Of a stretch of 64,000 nucleotides of DNA, positions 38,100 through 47,964 are shown piece by piece. A program made the translations under genes and the position numbers. Origin of the DNA: Epiperipatus broadwayi (lineage: Eukaryota > Onychophora > Udeonychophora > Euonychophora > Peripatidae); assembly GCA_028023455.1 (NCBI GenBank), contig JAQFVV010000233.1, positions 618,001 through 682,000 of the forward strand, given 5' to 3'. Numbering within the stretch: the first letter of the stretch is position 1; each line of letters starts with the position of its first letter. The notes beneath the pieces are model-generated. The model was not told where the DNA came from, did no database searches, and saw only the letters and a program-made list of their open reading frames with translations.

Positions 38100-39435
38100 C
38101 ATTTTAAAAATCTGTTATTATAGTTTACTTAACAATATAAATTAGCCAGGAATATGTTAAAGTAAAAATTTCAAAATACTTTATTCCAAAATTTATAAAA
38201 GATAAAGATGATTGATCAAACTAGTGAAATCATTGTAGATGCTGCGTAATTCAACACAGTATCTATAAAATAAATCAGCATTATCTTCTTAAAAACAAAT
38301 AATAATCATCATTAGCAAACATCCATAAACAAGTATAAGGATTCTTAACTGGCTAGTTCCCCAATAATGAATGGGAAATGCGATATCTGCCTACGATAAA
38401 CAAGATTAATCTGAATTCATCATATAAAAAAATATATACAATTGTAATAAAATGTGGCCTACGCCAATACTGGGGAGTAAAAAATACCTGGCCAGAGAGC
38501 TAATGATTTACTTTTGTCGTTATATATATATATAGGAGGATACACAAAGGAGAGTCACTACTATTTATTGAATAATCTTAAGACTTTTATGATGAACTGA
38601 TACACATTACTAAAAATGCGAAATCTTAATCCAATTGAACGCATAGTTGATAAAAATTTTACTCCCTATTTTAATAAACGTAGGCTGAACCTTAGTAATT
38701 AAAATTATGTTATTAAAGAGTAATAACTTCGCGGATAAAACTGTGAACAATTTACCTTTTGCAAACAGAGGTATATTTATTTATAATTTGTTTATCCTTT
38801 GTCCAATGTCAAATTATAGACAATTCACTATTTACAATATTATAATGCACTCTCTTTTATCTGGTTTAAATTAAAATAAATTCTAACATCATCTTTTATA
38901 AAAAATCCCATATCTTAACCCGCATATGTACATATTGAAAGTGATTTATTTTTTACATCAAGCATATGAAATTTATATGTATAGTCAGCCAAATAATCTA
39001 CATTCGATGTCTAATTACTTACATTAAAATAAAAAAAAGCATAAATTTTTGATAATTTCATGTTAATACAAAATCTTAATCACTGTTACTAATTTCATTA
39101 ACATTTTTATAAAGGTTACAGTAATTAATAAAATTAATCATTAATAACCTGAGTGGATTAAATAAAATGAATAATATATAAAAACAGTTGAGTTGAGTGT
39201 GTGTGTAAATGATAAGCATACATATTTTTATAACCAAATACCAGCATCTATACTTAATCATTAAACTATTATGTATAATATTAGAAATAAAACAATATAC
39301 AATGAAAGGTAAAAGTAGAATAATTTTCTATTATACACAAACAAGTCCTAAACAAGAAAATGAACTGAATTAAACTTTTTTCGATTAGACTTTTCAATTG
39401 CAGACAAAGTTATTGTTGTGTTTGGCTTGTTTTTC
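38100..39435. other. AT-rich DNA, no feature
   Basis: Short TA-rich tracts only. Nothing supported. Confidence 0.4.
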
Positions 39436-39439
39436 AGAT

Positions 39440-40026
39440 TGGGTTCCAAACCAACAGAAAAAGTAATGATAAATTACTCAACAATTAATATGTATAATTT
39501 ATTAGTTACAAAATACACACACGTTACTGAATAATATCAATATAATTTATATAATTAATGATGAGATAGTCACGGAACTCGCTTCCAGCTATATGGTTAG
39601 CCTGCCTCATGAGTTCAAATAAGATCCTTCCGGCTGTACTGGACAACCAAATTGGCTCTAGTTCAGACTTTTACAGATGCACTCAGACACCTTGCCTCGA
39701 GTCGACTGCAGTCATAGTAGTTTTTAGTCCCAGGTGGATTTGGCTCACTGCGTAGTTGTATCAGTAGTGACTAGTAAAGACACCCTTGCTATAGGAAGAG
39801 TTTTCACTGGAGAGCATGTTCAGTCATTCAGGATGACAGAAGTCCAACGTTCTCTGCCTTGCCTCCAAAATGGCTGATTGATAGATCCCTTATCTTACTG
39901 GGGATATTCAGATTCACAGCGCAAACCCCAATGAAGGATTTATCCCCATTGGATAGGACCAGGAGTTAGCCTATCAGGCAAGGAATCTGGACTAGTACAC
40001 TTCTGAAGGCAAGGTCAGATATGACA
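39440..40026 (-). repeat. Gypsy 3' LTR (minus strand)
   Basis: Minus-strand LTR whose start is well placed: a polypurine tract AGGGGGAGGG (40036-40027) is followed directly by TGTCATATCTGACC (from 40026 downward), the expected PPT-LTR junction. The LTR is less AT-rich than its flanks at 39560-40020 and then passes into an AT-rich tail with AATAAATTATAC near 39500. The far end (expected CA) was not determined, so the low coordinate is approximate. Confidence 0.55.
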
Positions 40027-40329
40027 TCCCTCCCCCTGGCTGAAACTAGCCCTGGAGAATGTAGTCATCAAGATATACTGGACGATGTATTGTCCCATTT
40101 GTTGGTGGCTCCCATTTATCACAGTTCCTGGCTTCTTCCTTGCTTGATAAACTTGTTCCTGGATGTTTGCTGCTGCCTTCAATTTAATGTCAATGTTTCT
40201 TGCCTGATATACTTGCCCCAGGTTGGTTACTGAGTTTGTCAGTTTCAATATAGCTCAGTCTCAGTTGGTTGAGATGATGATGATGTTGATAATCATCTTC
40301 TACAATAGTATAGAGACCCTTTAGTTATG

Positions 40330-40600
40330 TCACCATTGCTGGTATCCATTTCATGGACCTGTAATGCATCCTGCATAGTACCTGTGTACCTATTTGCATT
40401 TTTTATTGGCATCAGGCTTCAGGGTTAATAGGATAGTTCGTACAGGTCTGTTCAATAACAGTTCTGCTGGAAACTTCCTTGAAGCAATACTAGGAGTGGA
40501 TGGCTGTGCTACCAGTGTCCTGGCAATCCTGGTGTTCCAGCTTACCTTATCCATTGTTGTTATCAGCTTTTGGTTGACTCTTGAAATCAAGTTTTAATTT
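40330..40600 (-). pseudogene. Gypsy integrase C-terminal remnant
   Basis: The minus-strand frame 40590-40390 reads RKFPAELLLNRPVRTILLTL, matching the conserved end of the Gypsy integrase core (consensus SPAELLFGR.IRT.L..LKP). The catalytic core before it is absent: going upstream on this strand, the sequence passes near 40600 directly into protease-like sequence, indicating a deletion that removed RT, RNase H and most of integrase. Confidence 0.65.
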
Positions 40601-40609
40601 AGTTAATGT

Positions 40610-41050
40610 TTGTGATCTGGTTCAGCTTTGTCACTGCAAAGCCTAAGTGACCGAACTAGTCATGGTCTATTAAATCACTATGATTACCTAATGCCACTAC
40701 CACTGGTAGCTATCTAATCTTGTTAGCCCTTGTAATTTTCCCCGTTGTTTATTACAATAGTTTAATTTTATTTCCTTGATAGTCTGCTATTGACTTACTG
40801 CTAAGATGCAGTTATATTTATTACTTTTATTAATGATCGCCCAGGTCTTTCTTGAAACAAGACACTGCAGACCCTGTGACCAGATCCATTCTAACTGATG
40901 TATCATTAATTATAAGGGTGTATAAATCCAGACTGGTCATCTTTGATATGATTTATACAGATAACTTGCTTATTTATCTTATAATTGCCTTCCCTATTTT
41001 TTGGAATGGGTTTTTCCATTCTCATATCAGCCGTCTGTCTTTTCAATTTC
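40610..41050 (-). pseudogene. Gypsy protease remnant
   Basis: After the gag knuckle, the minus strand reads (with frame changes) GFILPLIINDTSVRMDLVTG then SAVSCF at about 40920-40860, resembling the aspartic protease active site (D-T-G-S/A-A-V-S) with the Asp-Thr degraded, and later WLPVVVALGNHSDLIGHD-like sequence near 40690, matching the LP..VV.G....LLGR.WL block that precedes Gypsy RT. Supports a gag-protease order followed by a deletion. Confidence 0.5.
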
Positions 41051-41052
41051 AG

Positions 41053-41663
41053 ACAAGCCATCTTTATATGTCCGACTTGCTTGCAAAATATACATGTTGT
41101 ATAGTGGTGTGGGCATTCTGTATGCAGGCACCTTTGCTCATTGCATCTATAGCAAAGCCTTAGACTATTAGATGCTGAGTTCTCTGAGCAGGCTGAGTAA
41201 TAGACTGTTCCAGTGTTATATTTTTTTGCACATCATACTTAGTAATTTTTTTAATGGGGTAGCTTGATTAACTATTGATTCATCTAGTACTGCTTCAGCT
41301 ACCATTGTTGCAAAATCTAAATGTGGAATCATCAACATTTTCAGCCTTAAATTGTGATCGTTTATGCCACAAATAAAACGATCATGAAGTGCTTCATTCA
41401 CTTCAATGCTAATGTTCAGATTCTTGTTGCACATTCTCTGTTTCCCCTGGAATGCTGAGATTGAAGTGATAAATCTGCATTATTAAGGGTTTTGAGGGGA
41501 AATACTCTGAGAGAATTGTCAATGCTTTATCAATATCCAGGTCAGCTGGGGTTGCTGCCATAAAATGAAACATGAGTATGCTGTACATCTGCGGACCTAT
41601 TATGAAACACTTCCATATATTATTGCAACAAGAGAAATAAGAGCTTCGGGATAATAAAAGCAA
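41053..41663 (-). pseudogene. Gypsy gag with zinc knuckles, broken
   Basis: Minus-strand Gag remnant in two frames: 41663-41409 (ending near FPSKPLIMQIYHFNLS) and 41434-41216 (EALHDRFICGINDHNLRL, matching the LRDRFVCGL....Q.KLL signature of Gypsy capsid, then LDFATMVAEAVLDE). It is followed at 41155-41053 by paired nucleocapsid knuckles: CYRCNEQRCLHTEC (irregular spacing) and CIFCKQVGHIKMAC (perfect C-x2-C-x4-H-x4-C). The gag start and 5' LTR are missing; a fold-back element and AT-rich DNA lie beyond 41670. Confidence 0.75.
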
Positions 41664-41810
41664 ATTAAAAGACTACAATCTTATCTTTATAAAAAATTGA
41701 ACTACAATTACATTATTTTAAATTCAAAAAGAAATTTAAGGCTTGATTTTTTTTTAAAGTGAAACTTAATTTACTACAAGATTTTAAGACTTCTCATTCG
41801 ATAATTTAAT

Positions 41811-41981
41811 ATACAAAATTAACAAAGCGTATGACACACTTGAATGAGAAGCTATAAAGATACACAGAAATTATTACATGCTAAGCACTTTTAAGGCCTT
41901 TTGCCTCATATTCATAGCGGTACTGTGAGCTGCAGAACAGCTTCTCATTCAAGTGTGTCATACGCTTTGTTAATTTTGTAT
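41811..41981. mobile_element. Fold-back element with 43-bp perfect arms
   Basis: The arms 41811-41853 and 41939-41981 are perfect inverted repeats of 43 bp (starting ATACAAAATTAACAAAGCG), separated by an 85-bp loop containing AAGGCCTTTTGCC. Flanking sequence also repeats: ACAAGATTTTAA occurs just outside both sides (41776 and about 41983), and CTTCTCATTC occurs once outside the left arm and within each arm. No coding capacity. It could be a MITE, or a template-switch inversion. Confidence 0.75.
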
Positions 41982-41989
41982 ACAAGATT

Positions 41990-42480
41990 TTAAAAAAACT
42001 GGATTTTCATTATACTTTTTGATTAATAAATTTCAAAGATTATTCCTATATATTTATTATTAATAAAATGATATAGCAAGTCTAATGCATCATTCAGTTG
42101 TTGCAGTTTTAAATGGGAACAGTAAAAAGTTAAATGACTGTGTTATTTTAACAATGGACTTACTATCCATAGAAGTATAATTTCCCCCTTCTAGTGCTGC
42201 TTTCCTTTCACAAATTTAACTTCAAATATTAAATATGATACACAAAAGTTTCATTAAAATAATGTGTAAGAGAAAAATTATCGCACATCTCAACTCATGC
42301 ATTAAAAAATTAACACAGAGACTATAAAATGTTGACCATCTCTGGCCTGGATTATAAAATTGTGGCATGGTCTTTTTGGTCAAACACTGATTTTGGATTT
42401 TTAGTTTTTCAATAAAAATCACTATAGAAACAAAGAAAATGCCTTCAAGATTGTTAGATTGACCATAAAATATAGATTTT
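41990..42480. other. AT-rich DNA
   Basis: No supported feature. TTGACCATCTCTG near 42335-42347 may be another decayed hAT end. Confidence 0.35.
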
Positions 42481-42486
42481 TTTTTT

Positions 42487-42575
42487 CATAAGTCAAATGC
42501 GTTGACTGTGAAGCGAATCCGGGCCAGCTGCTTGGAAGGCAGCTATGCTAACCACTAGGCCATCAATGTTTGACA
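42487..42575 (-). mobile_element. tRNA-like cassette B (Gly-TCC-like core)
   Basis: The minus-strand core (42569-42499, 71 nt) aligns along its whole length to a tRNA-Gly(TCC) sequence: A box TAGTGGTTAGCA, anticodon arm GCTGC CTTCCAA GCAGC with TCC, B-box-like GGATTCGCTTC, acceptor ends ACATTGA/CAACGC. The T stem is degraded (CCCGG against CACAG), so it is not a functional gene. Flanks are inverted: TTTGTCAA on the 5' side, ATTTGACTTATG then A residues on the 3' side (minus strand). Confidence 0.65.
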
Positions 42576-42681
42576 AAAAATATAGATAATTTGTTGGAAT
42601 ATTGCATCTCTGATAGAACCCAGAACTATTATATCACATGATCACTATCTCTTATACTAGCACATAATTGTTAATAAACAA

Positions 42682-42814
42682 GGTAAAATTCTCCATAGAG
42701 TAGTGTCACCCTGTGCCAACCAGAGCAATTAATGGATGCCAGAAGGCTTGTGCATAAAATCCCTATCTAGTGCCTACTCATCCAATATCCCCAGACTGTA
42801 TGGAGAGTTTTGCC
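42682..42814. mobile_element. MITE, shortened copy
   Basis: Left end GGTAAAATTCTCCATAGAG, right end (reverse complement) GGCAAAACTCTCCATACAG. The interior (TTGTGCATAAAATCCCTAT and GTGCCTACTCATCCAATAT) matches the larger copy at 62009-62265, but the right-hand part of the interior is missing, so this is a deletion derivative. No clear target duplication. Confidence 0.7.
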
Positions 42815-42929
42815 AGAACTATTATAGAGGTATTTTACTTAACTCTTAATTCAATATTTTCACTATACATGTTTAAATAGAAGTTTTATATAGAATTATT
42901 TTAAATGTTTTTGAAAATGCCCATGGGCT

Positions 42930-42986
42930 GGATTGAGAGCTTTTGAGGGCCAGAATTCGCCCATGGTCTGAAATTCTCCACCTCTG
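42930..42986. mobile_element. hAT-type terminal fragment
   Basis: TTGAGAGCTTTTGAGGGCC ... CTCCACCTCTG, a diverged relative of the fragment at 12.23-12.29 kb. Reverse complement begins CAGAGGTGGAG, a hAT-like terminus. No partner end found. Confidence 0.4.
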
Positions 42987-42989
42987 ATA

Positions 42990-43690
42990 TGTACTCTTAA
43001 GAATTTTTCTTTGAAGAATATTTCATTTTTAAAAATATAAGTTAAGCAATTTTAAACAACAATAAACCATACTACAATTATATTTATTTGAAAATATTTA
43101 TTTTTAAGAAGAAAAATCATAAAAAGTTATTTATGACAATGTAAAAGTAGAATTCAAATAAAAAATACTTTGTTCTATTAAGTATTCAAATAAACAAAAT
43201 TACATTCAACAATAAAAAGTGTCATTGCTATAGTTAAGATTTACTCTGTTTATTAATTTATTATCCTATTTTGCAATAGTTCAATTATTAACTTTTAGAC
43301 ATTTGAAAGTTTATATTTGTGGAGATTATCAATATATGATATAGAAAAAAGTGTAAATTCAAAAATAAAATGTAAACAAGAATGTTCTCATTAAGATGTT
43401 TCAAATAAAAAGGGAAGCATTGGATCCTCAAATAGTTAAAACATCATAGTACAGCACTTATAATTATGATGTTCTTATAATTATAAATGCAATTTTAAAT
43501 TTTAAAATAGAATTGCATAATTTTGTGATTACTTTATAATCATTTGCTCATGTTTAAAAAATGAAATTCATTCAACAAATATTTTTTTTTTGGTGTGGTA
43601 ATCAGCCACTAAGAAAAAAAAAATTGTTTTCAATGCATATTTCATTTTTATGTTTTTTTATATATTTGGAAAGTTCAAATATCTTTTTTT
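42990..43690. other. AT-rich DNA, nothing recognised
   Basis: Low-complexity sequence only. Confidence 0.4.
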
Positions 43691-43693
43691 TTA

Positions 43694-43779
43694 ATGTCAA
43701 GCATTGGTGGCTTAGCGGTTAGCATAGCTGCCTTCCAAGCAGCTGGCCCGGGTTTGCTTCCCGGTCAACGCTTTGACAT
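43694..43779 (+). mobile_element. tRNA-like cassette C (Gly-TCC-like core)
   Basis: Core 43701-43771 (71 nt) is a near-complete tRNA-Gly(TCC) sequence: acceptor GCATTGG/TCAACGC with one mismatch and one G-T pair, A box TAGCGGTTAGCA, perfect anticodon stem GCTGC/GCAGC around CTTCCAA, and T arm CCGGG TTTGCTT CCCGG. The T loop has TTTGCTT instead of the canonical TTCGANT, which argues against a working tRNA. It is bracketed by ATGTCAA and TTGACAT, extending the acceptor stem; a T-run precedes and an A-run follows (CAAGAAAAAAAAA). Confidence 0.7.
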
Positions 43780-43784
43780 ACAAG

Positions 43785-44145
43785 AAAAAAAAACATTTTT
43801 TAGGATGTTTTTTTTATTTGTAAATTTATATTTCAAATAAATCAAGCATAATTTATTAATTCATAATATTGAAAACTAAAATAAAATGTTAACTATCAAC
43901 TCAAATTTCTACTAGGGAAAAAATGGAAAAATATTAAAATACAGAAGAGTTAAAGTTTATATTCTTTGACTGATCATATTTATAAAGCTTATTATAATTA
44001 AAATGTTTTTTTTTAACTCAAATTTCTTTCCTTATTCATTTGTAATTCAATATATGGATGAGGATCCATTATGCTGGAGAGATTAAAGCACTAAATGGGT
44101 GTATAAGAGAAAACTTATAAGTTAATCAACACACAAATCTGTAAA
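43785..44145. other. AT-rich DNA
   Basis: Nothing recognised between the tRNA-like cassette and the Penelope-like element. Confidence 0.4.
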
Positions 44146-44179
44146 TTTAAATATACCATCAATGCAATACATGAGTTTT

Positions 44180-44625
44180 TTTGTTTATCGCATGGATGTT
44201 ATTTATGATAATTCATGCCTCCTTATATTTTCTCTTTCAATCATTGTGCTCAGCACAAACTACTTTGATATTGAGTAGATCAAAATTGTGGCTCAAGTTG
44301 CTCTCATGCTCTAAAAATACCGACTTTATGTTAAGGTCTGTTTTGATGCATTTGTATATATATATTTGTGCTATGCTAATCTAGTAAAACTGCTGCCATG
44401 AGACCCACCATAGTAAATTGCTTTATAAGTTGGTTAATTGCAATTAATTTTATAAATTATTTGGAAAACCTGATCCAGAGATAATTTGTCTTTGGTGTTG
44501 TTCAACATTGGGGGAGGGGTGGGGGCACTGAAACTAATGTTGAATTCATTCAAGCAAATTTTCATCAGTTTTTTAGATGTGCCAGTATGAGAATAGACTG
44601 ATCCATGTATTAATGTTGTTCGCAT
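44180..44625 (-). pseudogene. Penelope GIY-YIG endonuclease, copy 1
   Basis: The minus strand reads NTKDKLSLDQVFQIIYKINC (44500-44434), then YKAIYYGGSHGSSFTRL (about 44440-44395), in which KAIY..YYG corresponds to the GIY...YIG motif and TRL to the following Arg helix. After a frame change comes FLEHESNLSHNFDLLNIKVV (about 44310-44260), the H....HNFD..N block, and then KYKEA*IIINNIHAINKK (44235-44180). The endonuclease would nick DNA to prime insertion. Stops and frame changes make it inactive. It matches copy 2 at 47.6-47.96 kb. Confidence 0.65.
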
Positions 44626-44681
44626 TCCTAGTGTTTAGAGTGGAGTAGAATATTTTAAAAGCTTTATTTAATGTATTATGA

Positions 44682-45417
44682 TCATACTCTGAGTTGATTA
44701 GGTCTTTTATATAGTTCCTTGATATTGTCTCTCCTATCTGCCTCAAACTTGCATAATGTATAGTTTCTGTACAGAAAACATTTAAAGCCAGCTAGCTTGT
44801 GTGAGATTGGAGTGTGTGAAAAGGGATGAATCACACTGTGAACATGAAGGGGTTCAATGATCATTTTATAGCTGGAGTGATGGATGCACATGTCCAAGAA
44901 TTTTAATCAATTTGATGCATCTTCATTTTCTATTGTTCAGACTAAAAAGATAATGACTCAGCTCATCCCATATATCAATAATAGTTTTCTCTTCAGAAAA
45001 AATCAGCTCATCGTGGACGTATCATATACAGAGATGAAGTAGTGGTGGCAAACTGTCTTGGGATGACTGCCAATTCAAATTTTGTTCAATACTATGCTAC
45101 AAATCATGCCACTTGGTGATAGTCTCATTGGCCAGCTGTGTTCCATGTAAAAATTTCTGTTGAAGAAGGACAAGATGATCCATTTCAGAGCATCAACAAT
45201 AAAGCTGGTTTTGTTCTTATCGAAGCCTGATTCATATTCCATGAATTATGTTAATAGATTGGAGGCAAAGCAAGCCTATAGCAAGGTTATACATATGTGA
45301 ATTTAATAGCTGCGCATACTCAAATGAAGATTTGATAGCAAATCTGCTAAAGCCCATGTGATCTGTCAGCCATTTAGCTAATAATTTGGCTGTCTGATTT
45401 GCTTTATGCATTTTCAC
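44682..45417 (-). pseudogene. Penelope RT core and thumb, copy 1
   Basis: Minus-strand ORF 45417-45232 reads AKLLAKWLTDHMGFSRFAIK followed by SSFEYAQLL, matching the AKYLAKLL.P.....YA.K...DF region of Penelope RT. A degenerate stretch follows, then 44897-44682 with SHKLAGFKCFLYRNYTLCKF and EADRRDNIKELYK, the RT thumb (pattern HP..HK...V..L..R...L). Between these the catalytic YVDD is not identifiable; near 44985 the frame reads YVHDELIFSEE, possibly its decayed form. Internal stops present. Confidence 0.6.
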
Positions 45418-45584
45418 ATTTGCGAAGATTCTTGGGGGATAGCAGCTATTGGATAAATCCTTCTATACTCAAACTTATTGATTGCTTTATTTTGATAATG
45501 GCTTAATATTGATACAATAATTTTGTCATTTTCTTTTTTTAATTTATACGCATTCCAACATTTAAATTTTAACATTGTAATTTA

Positions 45585-45902
45585 TTAGTTAACTTTATTT
45601 TCACAATCTTTGCTTGACAACAGAGTGAATCTGTTTCCCTTATCCTCCTTTAAGCATTTTATGTTGTTTGACTGTAAAAATGTTTTCGATACTTTTATGT
45701 TGCTGGACCAATTGCATTTGTCTTTGTTCATTTTAGTTGGATGGTAGTCTAATATCTGCACGATTCTGCCTATCATATTTTCCCATTGAGTTTTGTTTTC
45801 ATAGTTAACCGTGATATCATGATTGTCTCTAAGCACGGATTCTTCCATTTCCAGCAATAATACTTGGGTGCAGATAAACATGTTTGATATTTTCTGGGAC
45901 AA
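45585..45902 (-). pseudogene. Penelope RT N-terminal part, copy 1
   Basis: A 105-codon minus-strand open frame. Its end reads NIKCLKEDKGNRFTLLSSKD followed by CENKVN, fitting the Penelope motif ADKG..TVV....Y..K that opens the RT domain. The earlier part (MSQKISNMFICTQVLLLEME) is the leader region that recurs at 46625-47035. It joins the RT part at 45417 after about 170 bp of degraded sequence. Confidence 0.6.
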
Positions 45903-46289
45903 TTTGGTCAGATTAATGAATTTCTTGTGCTCTACTTAGCTATTATATATAGCTAAGAATTTCAATTTTTTACATAATAGTAAGTCGATGTTATACCTAA
46001 TTTCAAGCATTTGTTATTTATATTTTCGAAAATTCTATAGTGTTTTTGTATACTTTTTAGTCTATGAGCCCCATTTTTAACTGCCTTTTTGCATCCTATA
46101 ATAATCATTCAGAGCAGCTGTCTCATTAAGCAGAAGACTACTTTGTTTCTCAAACTAGATTTATCCATTTGAATCTAACAGCAATTGGGAAAAATTTGAT
46201 AATTTAAGCACAGTTCCAAAAATTTTATTCTCTCTTTATTAATGGTCATGGCTTTTCATATTTTCAATGACATCTTTTACATAATATAG

Positions 46290-46612
46290 TCATCCATTAT
46301 GAATTCTTGGACATGTATACCAAACACTACCACACAAATAAATTATAAAATGATCATCAAACCCATCAATATTTTCTATGTGATTCAGCTACATATACAC
46401 ATTCCAACAACACACAAACTAGCTAGCTTTAAGTGTTTTCTGTACAGAAACTATAAATTATGCAAGTTTGAGGCAGATAGGAGATATAACATCAAAGGCT
46501 GTATAAAAGATCTAGTTAACTCAATGCATGATCATAATACATTAAATAAAGCTCTTAAAAAATTCCACCTCACTATAAACACCAAGCACATTGAACAACA
46601 ACAACACTAATG
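46290..46612 (+). pseudogene. Penelope thumb fragment, inverted
   Basis: Plus-strand ORF 46299-46610 contains HKLASFKCFLYRNYKLCKFE and ADRRYNIKGCIKDLVNSM, the same thumb block as minus-strand 44897-44682 and plus-strand 47290-47522. It starts directly at the junction where the minus-strand leader ends, and ends abruptly near 46612 where the second leader copy begins. Confidence 0.65.
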
Positions 46613-46624
46613 CATAGATCATCC

Positions 46625-47240
46625 TTCCATTTGTCTTTGTTCATTTTAGTTGGATGGAGGTGTAACACCTGCATGATTCTGCCTATCATATCCTCCCATT
46701 GAAGTTTGTTTTGTAGTAGGCTTCAGTATCACAATTGTCTCTGGGTATGAATTGTTCCATTTCTAACAATGAACCTTGGATGCTCTTAAACACATTTGAT
46801 ATTTTCTGGGAAAGACAATTTGGTCAGATTAATGAATTTCTCTCTACTTTGGATAACTCTATTCTCTGTTTGTTAGCCAAGAATTTCAATTTTTTATTAT
46901 ATTTGTAAGTCAATATTATAACTAATTTCAAGCATTTATTATTTATATTTTCAGAAATTCTATAATGTTTTTGTATGCTTTTTAGTTTATGAACCTCATT
47001 TTTAACTGGCTTTTTGCATCCTGTAATAATCATTCAAAGCAGCTGTCTCCTTAAGCACTTTAAACTATAGATTTATCCATTCGAATCTTACAGAAATTGG
47101 AAAAAATTTGATAATTTAAGCACAGTTCCAAAAATTTTATTTTCTTTTTCTTAAAGGTTATGGCTTTTTATATTTTCAATATCATCTTATATATAATATA
47201 GTCATCCATTATGAATTTTTGGACAAATACATCTAACACT
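46625..47240 (-). pseudogene. Penelope leader, second copy
   Basis: Direct-repeat copy of 45712-46320, offset by about 913 bp. The minus-strand ORF 47033-46824 (MIITGCKKPVKNEVHKLKSI) covers part of it. Frequent small differences from the first copy show the duplication is not recent. Confidence 0.65.
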
Positions 47241-47960
47241 CTGCCACATAATAAAATTACAAAATCATCATCAAACTTGTCAACCTTTGCTGTGTGATTC
47301 ACCTGCATTCACATACTCCAACCTCACACAAACTAGCTGGCTTTAAATGTTTTCTGTACAGAAATTATAAGTTATGCAAGTTTGAGGCAGATAGAAAAGA
47401 CAACATCAAAGATTATACAAAGACCTACTTAACTCAAGGTACGATCATAATACATTAAATAAAGCTCTTAAAAAATTCTATCTCACTCTAAACACCAGAC
47501 ACATTAAACAACAACAACATTAATGCATGGATCAGCCTTCCTTTAATAATGGACACATTTAAAAAAGCTAAAAAAAAATCTACTCAAATGAATTCAACAT
47601 TAGTTTCAGTCCCCCCTCCCCCAACCTCAATCAAATGTTAAACAATACCAAAGACAAGTTAGCTCTGAACAAGGTTCTCCAAATAATTTATAAAATTAGC
47701 TGCAATGGGTCAACATGCAAAGCAATTTACTATGGTGAATTTTATTCCAACAGCACTACTACATTAGTGCAGCACAAATACATATACAAATCAAAAAAGA
47801 CCCCAACATAAAGACAGTATTTTTAGAGCATGGTAACAACTTGGTTACAATTTTGATACATTAAATATCAAAGTTGTTGTGCTGAGTGCGATGATCAAAT
47901 GAGAAAATATAAAGAGCCGTGGTTTATTGCAAATAACATCCATATGCACAATAAACAAAA
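47230..47960 (+). pseudogene. Penelope thumb and GIY-YIG, copy 2
   Basis: The plus strand reads HKLAGFKCFLYRNYKLCKFE (about 47330-47390), then across frame changes ALKKFYLTLNTRHIKQQQH, NNTKDKLALNKVLQIIYKIS, CNGSTCKAIYYGEFYSNS (about 47700-47755, the GIY..YIG-like block with the paired Cys before it), TTTLVQHKYIYKSKK, and FLEHGNNL near 47825 followed by NFDTLNIKVV and KYKEPWFIANNIHMHNK (about 47905-47960). It lines up with copy 1, and the two together make the family assignment firm although each is broken. Confidence 0.65.
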
Positions 47961-47964
47961 ACTC

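Larger units (their letters stand above)
44150..47960. mobile_element. Penelope-like element, rearranged
   Basis: A complex of Penelope-like retroelement parts in both orientations. The main copy runs on the minus strand from about 46310 down to 44150 (leader, RT, thumb, GIY-YIG). To its right lie a plus-strand thumb piece (46290-46612), a second minus-strand leader (47240-46625) and a second plus-strand thumb plus GIY-YIG (47230-47960). The leader-thumb pair is therefore present twice as a roughly 915-bp direct repeat: TCTTTGTTCATTTTAGTTGG starts at 45721 and 46635. Both copies share the same head-to-head junction (ATAGTCATCCATTATGAATT near 46285 and 47200). Complex tandem and inverted copies are known for Penelope-like elements. 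Confidence 0.7.

Noticed and set aside
43701-43771. Functional tRNA-Gly(TCC) gene
   Set aside because: The T loop is TTTGCTT rather than TTCGANT and the acceptor stem has a mismatch; a sister copy at 42.5 kb and shared inverted flanks show it is part of a repeat family.
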